From contig CAIWUU010000062.1 of the NCBI GenBank assembly GCA_903915955.1, positions 1 through 34,624 on the forward strand: a DNA stretch of 34,624 nucleotides. The letters are read 5' to 3'. The position numbers and the translations under genes are program-made. Origin of the DNA: an uncultured Chlorobiaceae bacterium. GTDB lineage: Bacteria > Bacteroidota > Chlorobiia > Chlorobiales > Chlorobiaceae. This document shows, in pieces, positions 8,134 to 16,182 of this stretch. The notes below the pieces were generated by a model. The model saw only the letters and a list, made by a program, of their open reading frames with translations, was not told the DNA's origin and did no database searches. How positions within the stretch are numbered: the stretch's first letter is position 1; every line of letters starts with the position of its first letter.

Positions 8134-8729
8134 TTCCAGTTACACTTCAAGCTGAGCCCGCAGATTTTGATATTGAGGTTCGCCAAAAGGGTCTTGTCTG
8201 GCTTGCAGCGGAGGGCATTTCTTCTCATGCAGTACTTTCAAAATCCGTAAAGCTTCCAAATTATTGGAGCCACTCCAACAAGCAGCTCTGGGACGCTTAT
8301 TCTGGAGTTTGTGCATATCTGGCGATCTTCTTTGAATGGGGTACCGGAGCGTCATCTACGGATCATTTCGTTGCCAAGTCAAGATATCCTGAGGATGCGT
8401 ATGAATGGAGTAATTATCGCTTATCCTGCCTTGGAGCTAACCGAAACAAGAACAAGTTTGATGATGTACTCGATCCGATGGGATTACCACCAAATACGTT
8501 CGTGATCAACTTCGCTTCCGGCAAGATATATCCAAACCCATCTCTAACAGCAACGCTGAAATCGGCAGCTCACAAAACGATTCGTCGCCTCAAACTTGAC
8601 AGCCCGGAAAATAATTCGATGCGGGCTCGACATTTCAGTGACTATATCAATGGTGATGTTTCGCTAAACCATCTCTCTCGTTATTCACCATTTGTTCATG
8701 CGGAGATTCTTCGTCAAGGGCTGTTATGA
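8130..8729 (+). CDS. HNH-fold nuclease partner, PtuB-like
   Basis: A 199-residue protein whose centre fits the HNH pattern of PtuB-type proteins: Cys61, then D78-H79-F80-x-x-K-S, then EWSNYRLSCLGANRNK, with Asn95, Cys100 and Asn104/Asn106. The first half of the zinc-binding pair is incomplete (CAY lacks the usual second Cys), so metal binding may differ or the domain may be divergent. The start codon overlaps the ATPase stop, giving tight translational coupling. By analogy with Septu this would be the nuclease effector; the function here is inferred from fold and context only. Its 3' end faces rnc with 33 bp between; a short CCTG-TTTTT-CAGG hairpin at 8743-8755 is the only structure there. 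Confidence 0.7.
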   Translation: MIPVTLQAEPADFDIEVRQKGLVWLAAEGISSHAVLSKSVKLPNYWSHSNKQLWDAYSGVCAYLAIFFEWGTGASSTDHFVAKSRYPEDAYEWSNYRLSCLGANRNKNKFDDVLDPMGLPPNTFVINFASGKIYPNPSLTATLKSAAHKTIRRLKLDSPENNSMRARHFSDYINGDVSLNHLSRYSPFVHAEILRQGLL

Positions 8730-8762
8730 ACATAGTGCAACCTGTTTTTCAGGCAGAGTGTA

Positions 8763-9587
8763 TCAGTTTTCAGCTCCACTTTTTTCTTCAATCTTCTCCA
8801 TAGCCTCTTTAGCGGCAAGCTGCTCTGCATCTTTTTTGCGTCGCGCAGTTCCTGTCCCAATGATCTGTTCACTGCAGCTTACCGTAACCGTAAAGGTTTT
8901 TGCATGTTCTGCCCCGGCTTCGGCAAGAACAGTATAGAGGGGTGGCGGCAGATGGTGTGACTGGGTGTACTCGATAAGGCGGCTTTTGTAGTTGTGCTCA
9001 GCGGCAACGATGGAGTTGAAATTGACATGTTCAATGATGTGGCGGATAACAAAATCATAAGCCTTCTGCAGCCCCTTGTCGAGATAAATGGCGCCAATAA
9101 GCGACTCGAAAGCATCAGCAAGGGCTGATTCGCTACCCCTGATGTTCTGGTGATCAGGCGATTCACCAAGGATGATGTGATTGCCAAGTGCAAGAGTGCG
9201 GGCAAATCCGGCAAGAGAGCGGCTGTTGACAATTTTTGCACGAGTACTCGAAAGCTCACCCTCTGCGCTCGCAGGAAAATTTCTGAAGAGATAGTCGGAG
9301 ATCAGGAGACCAAGCACCGAGTCGCCAAGAAACTCAAGACGCTGGTTTGACTCTAAAGATTCTTGTGTGAGAGGGTTATGAACAAAAGAGCGGTGAGTCA
9401 ACGCTGTCTGGTAGAGCAGCATATTGTTGCCAGCTTCCCCAAGAAGATTGGTTACATACTCAACAGTTTCGGCAGAAAGGTTACAACTGGTATCGCAACT
9501 ACCAGCAGCCCTCTCAGAACTTCCTCCAAAACTCCTGGAGCTCCCAAAAGCCACCAGCTTTTGCCATAACTGATCCAACGCTGGCAA
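8763..9587 (-). CDS. rnc: ribonuclease III
   Basis: Double-strand-specific endoribonuclease that processes rRNA precursors and structured mRNAs. The 274-residue protein has a ~35-residue Ser/Gly-rich N-terminal extension, the RNase III signature QRLEFLGDSVLGLLISDYLF and a second acidic helix (ALADAFESLIGAIYLDKG). The C-terminal dsRNA-binding domain begins at NYKSRLIEYTQ and ends with RRKKDAEQLAAKEAMEKI. It lies 9 bp after fabF as the last gene of the lipid operon, the usual place in many bacteria. Confidence 0.97.
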   Translation of the reverse strand: MPALDQLWQKLVAFGSSRSFGGSSERAAGSCDTSCNLSAETVEYVTNLLGEAGNNMLLYQTALTHRSFVHNPLTQESLESNQRLEFLGDSVLGLLISDYLFRNFPASAEGELSSTRAKIVNSRSLAGFARTLALGNHIILGESPDHQNIRGSESALADAFESLIGAIYLDKGLQKAYDFVIRHIIEHVNFNSIVAAEHNYKSRLIEYTQSHHLPPPLYTVLAEAGAEHAKTFTVTVSCSEQIIGTGTARRKKDAEQLAAKEAMEKIEEKSGAEN

Positions 9588-9596
9588 TCTTGCTCC

Positions 9597-10850
9597 TCAG
9601 AGCGAAGAGCCGTTCCTGAAAATGATAGAGCCGTTATGTCCTCCAAACCCGAAGCCATTGTTGAGCGCATACTCTATGGTCCGTTTTTTCGGAAAGTTCG
9701 GGGTTACATCCAGGTCAACCATCGGGTCAAGATTGTCGAGGTTGATCGTTGGCGGAACGGTCTGGTGCTGCAGGGCAAGAAGACAGGCAATTGATTCAAC
9801 AACTCCGGCGGCGCCCAAAAGGTGCCCTGTCATTGACTTGGTTGCGCTGATACTGAGTTTGTAGGCATGCTCGCCAAAAAGCGTTTTGATGGCAGCAACT
9901 TCGGCAAGGTCACCCAGTGGTGTCGACGTGCCGTGGGTATTGATGTAGTCGATCTGTTCGGGCACAATACCAGCCATTGTTATGGCAGTTCTCATGGCAT
10001 TTACTGCGCCGAGTCCTTCAGGGTGTGGAGCTGTCAGGTGATAGGCATCGGCGGTTGCGCCAACTCCAACAATTTCACCGTAAATTTTTGCTCCGCGAGC
10101 CTTTGCCGACTCAAGCGATTCAAGAATCAGCGATCCCCCACCTTCGCCCATCACAAAGCCGTCACGATCGCGGTCGTAAGGGCGTGATGCCTGCTGTGGC
10201 CGGTCGTTTGCCGTAGAGAGCGCTCTGGCTGAGTTAAAGCCACCAACACTCATCTGGGTTATTGGCGCCTCTGAACCGCCGCATACCATATAATCAGCCA
10301 TACCTGCCTGAATCAGCAAGTAGGCATCCATAATGGCATGAAGTGATGTTGCGCACGCGGACGAGGTTGCATAGTTTGGCCCCATGAGCCCATGCCGGAT
10401 AGAGATCTGTCCGGCAGCAATGTCGGGAATGAGCATGGGAATAAAGAAGGGGCTGATACGTCTCGGCCCTTTTTCCAGGAAGGTCTTGAACTGCTGCTCG
10501 TAGGTGGTCATCCCTCCAATACCCGAACCATGCACCACACCGATTCTCAGCGGGTCAATCTCTTTGAGGTCAAGCCCTGAATCCTGCAGCGCCTGACCTG
10601 CGGCGATAACAGCATACTGACAATAGGGGTCCATCCGGTCGGCAGATTTTCTGTCGATATGGTCTGCCGCCAAAAATCCTTTCAGCTCGCAGGCAAAGGT
10701 TGTGGCAAAATCAGTGGTATCGAAATAGGTGATTGGCGCCGCACCGCTCTTTCCATGAAAGAGGGAGTCCCAGAACTCCTCTTTGGAAAGACCTACAGGA
10801 GTTAAAACTCCTATTCCGGTAATAACAATTCTTTTGCGATCCTGAGCCAT
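9597..10850 (-). CDS. fabF: 3-oxoacyl-ACP synthase II
   Basis: Chain-elongating condensing enzyme (KAS II) that joins malonyl-ACP to acyl-ACP. The 417-residue thiolase-fold protein has the nucleophile Cys in SSACATS and the two catalytic histidines in [11 protein letters not shown] and in [10 protein letters not shown], with the conserved Lys in [12 protein letters not shown]. It follows acpP by 51 bp and precedes rnc by 9 bp. A single ATG start fits the family N-terminus ([16 protein letters not shown]). Confidence 0.97.
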   Translation of the reverse strand: MAQDRKRIVITGIGVLTPVGLSKEEFWDSLFHGKSGAAPITYFDTTDFATTFACELKGFLAADHIDRKSADRMDPYCQYAVIAAGQALQDSGLDLKEIDPLRIGVVHGSGIGGMTTYEQQFKTFLEKGPRRISPFFIPMLIPDIAAGQISIRHGLMGPNYATSSACATSLHAIMDAYLLIQAGMADYMVCGGSEAPITQMSVGGFNSARALSTANDRPQQASRPYDRDRDGFVMGEGGGSLILESLESAKARGAKIYGEIVGVGATADAYHLTAPHPEGLGAVNAMRTAITMAGIVPEQIDYINTHGTSTPLGDLAEVAAIKTLFGEHAYKLSISATKSMTGHLLGAAGVVESIACLLALQHQTVPPTINLDNLDPMVDLDVTPNFPKKRTIEYALNNGFGFGGHNGSIIFRNGSSL

Positions 10851-10901
10851 AGCTTCTGATTTAACTTTATTGCCGTTTGCCTGCTTTGCGATAATCCAAA
10901 G

Positions 10902-11141
10902 TTACTTCTTGCCCACGATGTAATCGATAGCCTGCTGTACAGTGCCAATTTTCTCTGCATCTTCATCAGGAATCTGTACGCCGAACTCGTTTTCGAGCTC
11001 CATGATCAGCTCAACGGTATCGAGCGAATCTGCACCGAGATCATCAGAAAATTTTGATTCCATCTTGATCTGATCTTTGTTGACGCCCATCTTGCTGACG
11101 ATAATATCGTACACTTTATCTTTGATTTCTGCCTGAGTCAT
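10902..11141 (-). CDS. acpP: acyl carrier protein
   Basis: Acidic 79-residue carrier for growing acyl chains. The 4'-phosphopantetheine attachment site is Ser39 in the [10 protein letters not shown] motif. The ~88 bp upstream gap after fabG is the largest in the operon; a separate promoter for this abundant protein is plausible but no clear boxes were found. Confidence 0.98.
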   Translation of the reverse strand: MTQAEIKDKVYDIIVSKMGVNKDQIKMESKFSDDLGADSLDTVELIMELENEFGVQIPDEDAEKIGTVQQAIDYIVGKK

Positions 11142-11229
11142 TGTGTTGTTCTCCAGATTAAGAGTTGGTTGTTAGAATGAAAATTTTAAAAAAGTCTGCC
11201 AATATACAAAGAAAATAACCTTACCCAAA

Positions 11230-11967
11230 TCACATAACCATACCGCCATTAACGCTGATGACCTGGCCGGTTATATACGAAGATTGGTCGCAGGCAAGAA
11301 ATGCTACGGCATTGGCTACATCTTCCGGAGTACCGAAGCTGGCCAGCGGGATCGCTTCGAGCATTTTCTGACGAACGTCAGCGGAGAGTGCGTCGGTCAT
11401 TTTCGATGAGATAAATCCGGGAGCAACGGCGTTTGCCCTGATGTTTCGGGATGCAAGCTCCTTTGCGACGGATTTCGTGAAGGCAATGACGCCCCCTTTT
11501 GATGCAGCATAGTTGGCCTGGCCGGCATTGCCCATAAGTCCGACGACTGAAGCAATGTTGATGATTGATCCTGAGCGCTGCTTCATCATGATGCGGCTGA
11601 CCGCCTTGGTGCAGGCAAAAGTACCTTTCAGGTTGACGGTAAGCACCGCATCCCAATCCTCTTCGCTCATTCGCATCAGCAGACCATCTTTGGTAATACC
11701 AGCATTGTTGACGAGAATATCAATTCTTCCGGTCTCGGCAGCAATGTCATTAAAAGCGTTCTGTACGGCTGTCGCGTTGGTGACATCGAGCTCAAAACAG
11801 TAAGCCTTTCTTCCAAGTTTTTTTACCCCTTCGGCACTCTCCGTCAGCCATTCAGCCTTGATGTCACACAGCACAATATCGGCGCCTCTGGCTGCCAGGT
11901 TATACGCAATAGCCTGCCCGATTCCTCTGGCTGATCCTGTGACAACAGCGATTTTTCCTTCAAACAT
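11230..11967 (-). CDS. fabG: 3-oxoacyl-ACP reductase
   Basis: NADPH-dependent short-chain dehydrogenase that reduces 3-oxoacyl-ACP, the first reduction of each elongation round. The 245-residue protein shows the TGSARGIG nucleotide-binding loop, [10 protein letters not shown], the active-site Ser in NIASVVG and the YAASKGG Tyr-Lys pair, and ends [10 protein letters not shown] as in true FabG. It lies 23 bp after fabD. Confidence 0.96.
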   Translation of the reverse strand: MFEGKIAVVTGSARGIGQAIAYNLAARGADIVLCDIKAEWLTESAEGVKKLGRKAYCFELDVTNATAVQNAFNDIAAETGRIDILVNNAGITKDGLLMRMSEEDWDAVLTVNLKGTFACTKAVSRIMMKQRSGSIINIASVVGLMGNAGQANYAASKGGVIAFTKSVAKELASRNIRANAVAPGFISSKMTDALSADVRQKMLEAIPLASFGTPEDVANAVAFLACDQSSYITGQVISVNGGMVM

Positions 11968-11990
11968 AGTTTTCAGTCAGTTGATATTAT

Positions 11991-12902
11991 TTATGAAACC
12001 AGAGGCTGAATATCTGCGGCGGTATCAACCCCACGGATAGCCACACTTTTGTCAATTCGTTTGATCAGACCCTGCAACACTTTCTGCGGGCCAACTTCAA
12101 TAAACTCCCTTACTACGCCCAGCACCATTGCCTCTATTGATTGTGACCACAGAACAGAGCTTGTCAGTTGCAGAATCAGATTCTGGCGGATCTCTGTCGC
12201 ACCAGTTACAGGACGGGCTACAGCATTCATGCAGACCGGAATCGCGGCACTCTTTATCTCCATAAGGTCAAGCGCTGCGGCAAGCTCCTTTTCGGCAGGC
12301 TTCATGAGAGGGGAGTGAAATGCTCCCGAAACCACCAGCTCTTTTGCCATACGAGCCCCTTTGGAGGGAGCAAGCGCCACCGCTTTTTTAACTGCAGCAA
12401 TATCACCGGAGAGAACAATCTGTCCGGGCGAGTTGAAATTGGCTGCCTGAACAATACCCTCTGTACTGGCCTCTTCAAGGAGTTCAGCGAGCGCGCTGTC
12501 GGGCATGCCGATAATGGCGGCCATGGTACCGGGGTTTTGCTGCCCTGCATTCTGCATCAGCTCACCGCGCTTTGCTACAATGCGCACGGCATCATCAAAG
12601 CTTATGGCTCCGGCAAAGCAGAGAGCGGTATACTCACCGAGGCTGTGGCCTGCGGTCATGGTGACATCGTTGCCCCCGAGCAGTGTGGCAACCACAATGC
12701 TGTGCAGAAAGATCGCCGGTTGGGTATACTGTGTCTGACGAAGCTCCTCCTCGCTGCCCGAAAACATGATATCGGTTATTGAGTAGCCGAGCAGCTCATT
12801 CGCCCTCTCCATCATAACGCGGGCGGCAGGGAAATTGTCGAAAATATCGCGTCCCATACCGCAGTACTGGGAACCCTGTCCCGGAAAAACAAAAGCTTTC
12901 AT
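11991..12902 (-). CDS. fabD: malonyl-CoA:ACP transacylase
   Basis: Transfers malonyl groups from CoA to ACP. The 303-residue protein has the oxyanion loop PGQGSQ near the N-terminus, the nucleophile Ser in [10 protein letters not shown] and the catalytic His in SGAFHSPLM. It starts 7 bp after the fabH stop, so the two are probably translated together. Confidence 0.97.
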   Translation of the reverse strand: MKAFVFPGQGSQYCGMGRDIFDNFPAARVMMERANELLGYSITDIMFSGSEEELRQTQYTQPAIFLHSIVVATLLGGNDVTMTAGHSLGEYTALCFAGAISFDDAVRIVAKRGELMQNAGQQNPGTMAAIIGMPDSALAELLEEASTEGIVQAANFNSPGQIVLSGDIAAVKKAVALAPSKGARMAKELVVSGAFHSPLMKPAEKELAAALDLMEIKSAAIPVCMNAVARPVTGATEIRQNLILQLTSSVLWSQSIEAMVLGVVREFIEVGPQKVLQGLIKRIDKSVAIRGVDTAADIQPLVS

Positions 12903-12909
12903 GACCTCC

Positions 12910-13899
12910 TTATTGCCATTTTATATAGATACCGCCCCATGTATAACCAGCACCAAAACTGACCAGCACCAGATTTGAACCCGTGTGCAGTTTTTGCTCC
13001 TCATCAAGTTCAGCCAGGCAGATTGGAATGGTTCCAGCCGTTGTGTTGCCGTAACGGGCGACGTTTGAAACAACTTTACCTGCATTAATACCCATTCGTT
13101 CCCCGGTGGCATCTATAATTCGCTGATTGGCCTGATGAGGAACAAGGTAGTCAACATCGTCACCCGTGAGGTTGTTGCGACTCATGATTTCAGTGGCCAC
13201 ATCAGCCATGGAGGTGACTGCAGCCTTGAAAACCTGCCGGCCATCCTGGCGGATAGAGTGCATTTTCTGGTCGATGGTTTCGTGTGTTGCCGGATGCAGA
13301 CTTCCCCCACCACTCATCAGAAGACGATCCTTGCCATTTGTGCCATCAGAGTAGAGGCGCACATCAAGAATTCCATAGCCCTCCTCTTTTGCAGGCTCAA
13401 CAATGACACCGCCAGCGCCATCTCCAAAAAGAATAGCCGTAGAGCGATCGGTATAGTCAATGACGGACGACATCTTGTCGGCGCCAATGACCATCACCTT
13501 TTTGTGAGCCCCGCTTTCGATAAGTCGGGCAGCAATGTTCAGTGCGTAAAGAAATCCGGAGCATGCCGCATTGACATCAAATGCCCAGGCGTTGGTGGCA
13601 CCAATAATACTTTGTGCAATACATGCCGTTGAGGGGAAGAGCATGTCCGGTGTCATGGTAGCCACAATAATCACCTCTATCTCATCAGCCCCGATCTCTC
13701 TTTTTTCAAGAAGCTGCCGGGCAACCTCCCCGCACATGTACGATGTTGCTTTTGTCGGATCCTTGAGTATTCTTCGTTCACTGATACCGGTCCTCGAACG
13801 AATCCATTCGTCGTTGGTCTCAAGCATGAGTTCAAGCTCATGATTGGTCAGAATATCGGGAGGTAAGTAGTTTGCCGTGGCCGTGATTGCAGCTTTCAT
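12910..13899 (-). CDS. fabH: 3-oxoacyl-ACP synthase III
   Basis: Initiates fatty acid synthesis by condensing an acyl-CoA primer with malonyl-ACP. The 329-residue protein carries the catalytic Cys in [11 protein letters not shown], His in VPHQANQRI and Asn in [10 protein letters not shown], the full FabH triad. The gene order plsX-fabH-fabD-fabG is the standard one. Confidence 0.97.
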   Translation of the reverse strand: MKAAITATANYLPPDILTNHELELMLETNDEWIRSRTGISERRILKDPTKATSYMCGEVARQLLEKREIGADEIEVIIVATMTPDMLFPSTACIAQSIIGATNAWAFDVNAACSGFLYALNIAARLIESGAHKKVMVIGADKMSSVIDYTDRSTAILFGDGAGGVIVEPAKEEGYGILDVRLYSDGTNGKDRLLMSGGGSLHPATHETIDQKMHSIRQDGRQVFKAAVTSMADVATEIMSRNNLTGDDVDYLVPHQANQRIIDATGERMGINAGKVVSNVARYGNTTAGTIPICLAELDEEQKLHTGSNLVLVSFGAGYTWGGIYIKWQ

Positions 13900-13917
13900 G
13901 CGTTGTATGCAGTTTTT

Positions 13918-14943
13918 CTATTGTTCAGAAAGAACTTCCGCGATATGCTCATTGACTCTTTTTTCGATCATGTGTTCAGCCATAAAGATCATGTTCTTTA
14001 TCCCTCTTGAGGAGGAGCGCCCGTGGCCGACAATGGAGATACCGTCAACCCCGAGAAAGGGGACACCACCAAATTTCTCTACATCAAAAGGTTCAAACAT
14101 TCCCCTGAACATACCGGTTGTCAAAGCCGCAATATCCTGGCTGAACTGCCCGGAGATAACAAGTTTTTCAAGTGATTGCCTGAACAACGTGCCAAGAAAT
14201 TCAGGAATACTCTCACCGAACTTCAGGATGGTGTTGCCCACAAGACCATCGCAGACGACGATGGTGGCCTTGCCTTTCAGGATATCATGCCCCTCGATGT
14301 TGCCCATAAAGCTTATTTTCCCCTGGCTGTCAGCCTCTTTCAGCAGTCGGTATGCCTGCTTGAGAAGCTCCGGCCCCTTGCCCTCCTCTTCACCGATATT
14401 GAGCAGGCCAACAAGCGGTTTTTCAATTCCAGCACCATAACGCTGATAGATGGTCAGCATTTCAGCAAACTGCACAAGGTTTTCAGGTTTGCAGTCTACA
14501 TTGGCGCCCACATCGACAATATTGGTCAACCCCTCCCCCAAGCGCGGAAAATAGGCGTAAATAGTCGGGCGAAGCACTCCGGGAAGCCTGCCAAGCACAA
14601 AGAGCGAGGCAGCCATCTGCGCACCGGTATTGCCCGCGCTGACAAACGCATCCGCCTTTTTGGCCTTGCAGAGCTGCAACCCCTGGACGAGTGACGAATT
14701 CTGCTTTGTCTTTACAGCGGTGGCGGGAATATCCTCCATGGTCACCACCTCCGGCGCATGCAGAAACGTCAGATTAAGCGCACTGAGGTCATAACCGGCA
14801 AGCAGCGGCTCTACGTTTTCCGACTGCCCTATAAGGATAATTGCAAACCTGTTACTGCTCTCCTGCAGGGCCTGAACAGTTCCCTCTATCACACAGGCGG
14901 GCGCATGGTCTCCGCCCATGGCGTCAACGACAATGGTCAACAT
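13918..14943 (-). CDS. plsX: phosphate acyltransferase
   Basis: Makes acyl-phosphate from acyl-ACP, the donor for PlsY in phosphatidic acid synthesis. The 341-residue protein begins [12 protein letters not shown], the PlsX hallmark, and contains [32 protein letters not shown] and the C-terminal [13 protein letters not shown]. It lies between rpmF and fabH with short gaps. Confidence 0.97.
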   Translation of the reverse strand: MLTIVVDAMGGDHAPACVIEGTVQALQESSNRFAIILIGQSENVEPLLAGYDLSALNLTFLHAPEVVTMEDIPATAVKTKQNSSLVQGLQLCKAKKADAFVSAGNTGAQMAASLFVLGRLPGVLRPTIYAYFPRLGEGLTNIVDVGANVDCKPENLVQFAEMLTIYQRYGAGIEKPLVGLLNIGEEEGKGPELLKQAYRLLKEADSQGKISFMGNIEGHDILKGKATIVVCDGLVGNTILKFGESIPEFLGTLFRQSLEKLVISGQFSQDIAALTTGMFRGMFEPFDVEKFGGVPFLGVDGISIVGHGRSSSRGIKNMIFMAEHMIEKRVNEHIAEVLSEQ

Positions 14944-14969
14944 GATGGGGTGCCTTGTTAGTTAGTTAA

Positions 14970-15161
14970 TCAGCTCTTTGCCATTTTATTGACCACACAT
15001 CTGCCACGGTAATGTCCACAATGGCGGCATGCGCGATGCGGAAGGGTTGGCTCACCACAGTTCGGGCAATTGACCGTCATTGCCGGTTTTGTGCGGGCAT
15101 TAAACTGGGCTCGTCTCTTATCCCGTCGGGATTTCGACATTTTGGCTTTAGGATTGGCCAT
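14970..15161 (-). CDS. rpmF: 50S ribosomal protein L32
   Basis: Small basic 63-residue ribosomal protein. It starts [19 protein letters not shown] and has a zinc ribbon of two Cys pairs ([18 protein letters not shown]). The fully Cys-bearing form suggests zinc dependence. It lies between yceD and plsX in the conserved order. Confidence 0.98.
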   Translation of the reverse strand: MANPKAKMSKSRRDKRRAQFNARTKPAMTVNCPNCGEPTLPHRACRHCGHYRGRCVVNKMAKS

Positions 15162-15184
15162 GGTACGACTCTCTCTTTATTAAA

Positions 15185-15724
15185 TCAGTTAACAATATTT
15201 TTTTTCAGTTTTTCAAGCGACTCCCGCCATGCGCTTCTCTCTTCAGACCCAGGCTCCACAGCATCCACTGTACGTTCACCGCCGTCATAGAGCCTGCACT
15301 CCGTATTCCCTTCACAGGTGACCTTTACCGGTATGGACAAGATCAGCGCGTCGCAAACATCGTCAGTAATATCAATATATTCAGCACTCTTTGCTATCTG
15401 ACGGTGCTCATCAATCCAGTCCTCCTCTCTCTCAAGCGTTGTACCGAATGTATAAAAAAGATCAAGCGAACCATCAAGAATCCGTGACACCGGTTCGAGA
15501 CATCTGTCGCAGGTAAAATCAGCCTCAGCCGATGTCGTGATGGTGACCGATATCTCCTCATCACTTTTCCGGGCCACCACATGAACTCTTACCTCACCGG
15601 CAAGACCGGCTTCAGTAAACTGCCGGCCCTCAAAATCACCTGCTTTGCAGGTAAAATCAAGCTCGTTAACTCCCTCCACAAGCGCACTTGTGCGGATCTC
15701 TACCAGCGGTTTCTCTTTATGCAT
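15185..15724 (-). CDS. DUF177/YceD family protein
   Basis: A 179-residue member of the family (YceD/DUF177) found directly before rpmF in most bacteria; family members have been linked to 23S rRNA accumulation. The core DFTCDRCLEPV is present and there is a second Cys pair (VTCEGNTECRL). It is the first gene of the lipid operon, so the operon promoter should be in 15725-15830, in a strongly AT-rich stretch shared divergently with tRNA-Asn. A 14-bp perfect palindrome (AAAAACCGGTTTTT, 15817-15830) lies there. Confidence 0.9.
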   Translation of the reverse strand: MHKEKPLVEIRTSALVEGVNELDFTCKAGDFEGRQFTEAGLAGEVRVHVVARKSDEEISVTITTSAEADFTCDRCLEPVSRILDGSLDLFYTFGTTLEREEDWIDEHRQIAKSAEYIDITDDVCDALILSIPVKVTCEGNTECRLYDGGERTVDAVEPGSEERSAWRESLEKLKKNIVN

Positions 15725-15833
15725 AGAACCATCTTTTCAATAAAAGAGAATCAATGTACAAAAATTATTACGGAAAATGAAAGTTGTCAACTCTTCAACG
15801 AACAGCAAAAGGGATAAAAAACCGGTTTTTCAT

Positions 15834-15862
15834 TTTTGAATTTTAAAAAACAGGTGTATATT
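15834..15862 (+). promoter_or_regulatory. probable promoter of tRNA-Asn
   Basis: TTTTGA at 15834-15839 and TATATT at 15857-15862 with 17 bp between, ending 13 bp before the mature tRNA. Overlapping TTGAAT (15836-15841) would give a 15 bp spacer. The leuA leader 45 bp after the tRNA lacks clear boxes of its own, so this promoter may also feed leuA. Confidence 0.5.
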
Positions 15863-15875
15863 AGCCGACGCAGAT

Positions 15876-15947
15876 TCCGTGGTAGCTCAATGGTAGAGCA
15901 TGCGACTGTTAATCGCAGGGTTGCAGGTTCGAGTCCTGCCCGCGGAG
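15876..15947 (+). tRNA. tRNA-Asn (anticodon GTT)
   Basis: A complete 72-nt cloverleaf. The acceptor TCCGTGG pairs with CCGCGGA with one G-T pair; D stem GCTC/GAGC; anticodon stem TGCGA/TCGCA with loop CTGTTAA, anticodon GTT; T stem GCAGG/CCTGC with loop TTCGAGT. The discriminator base is G, and CCA is not encoded. It lies on the plus strand just before the leuA leader. Confidence 0.95.
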
Positions 15948-15992
15948 CAAAAAAGAGGAGAGATTACCTTCATCTTTTGATTATTTGGGATC

Positions 15993-16079
15993 ATGCGTAC
16001 AACGAACAGAGACAACCTTCTGCTTACCCCTGGCCTGAAGCTATCGGGCTTTGGTACTTCTGGGGGAGCTGCTTTTTAG
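15993..16079 (+). CDS. leucine-rich leader peptide of leuA (putative)
   Basis: A 28-codon frame with five Leu codons; three are consecutive (CTT CTG CTT, 16017-16025) and two more are within the next six codons. It ends with TAG at 16077. Leu is far above chance for so short a frame, and the position before leuA fits a leucine-sensing leader. The ribosome binding site is weak (GGGA two bases before ATG), which is the main doubt. The stalling site covers the first strand of the RNA switch described for 16022-16143. Confidence 0.6.
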   Translation: MRTTNRDNLLLTPGLKLSGFGTSGGAAF

Positions 16080-16143
16080 TTCGTTTTCACCGTCAGAGAG
16101 AACATTGTTTAAAGCCACCACTCCCCCCAGGATTGGTGGCTTT
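16022..16143 (+). promoter_or_regulatory. candidate leucine transcription attenuator of leuA
   Basis: Three competing pairings are visible. Strand 1 (16022-16030, GCTTACCCC) pairs with strand 2 (16062-16069, GGGGGAGC) with one bulge. Strand 2, extended to 16060-16075 (CTGGGGGAG then GCTTT), can instead pair with strand 3 (16111-16130, AAAGC then CTCCCCCCAG). Strand 3 (16111-16120) also forms the terminator with strand 4 (16134-16143). A ribosome stalled on the Leu codons would cover strand 1, free strand 2 to take strand 3, and prevent the terminator. This is the layout of classical amino-acid attenuators. Confidence 0.65.
16111..16143 (+). terminator. attenuator terminator hairpin before leuA
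   Basis: A perfect 10-bp stem AAAGCCACCA/TGGTGGCTTT with a 13-nt loop, followed by a moderately T-rich tail (GTTCATTT). It ends 39 bp before the leuA start. Confidence 0.65.
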
Positions 16144-16182
16144 GTTCATTTAACAGGATAAAAGAGCAAAAGGAGTAATGTT

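Noticed and set aside
6853-8729. Retron with a Septu-type effector
   Set aside because: No reverse transcriptase or msr/msd-like region flanks the ATPase-HNH pair.
15817-15830. Perfect palindrome AAAAACCGGTTTTT as an operator or terminator
   Set aside because: No matching second site was seen and a loopless palindrome does not make a good terminator; kept only as a note in the yceD entry.
15836-16153. Plus-strand open frame running through tRNA-Asn and the leuA leader
   Set aside because: It passes straight through a complete tRNA cloverleaf; the leucine-rich leader frame at 15993 explains the region better.
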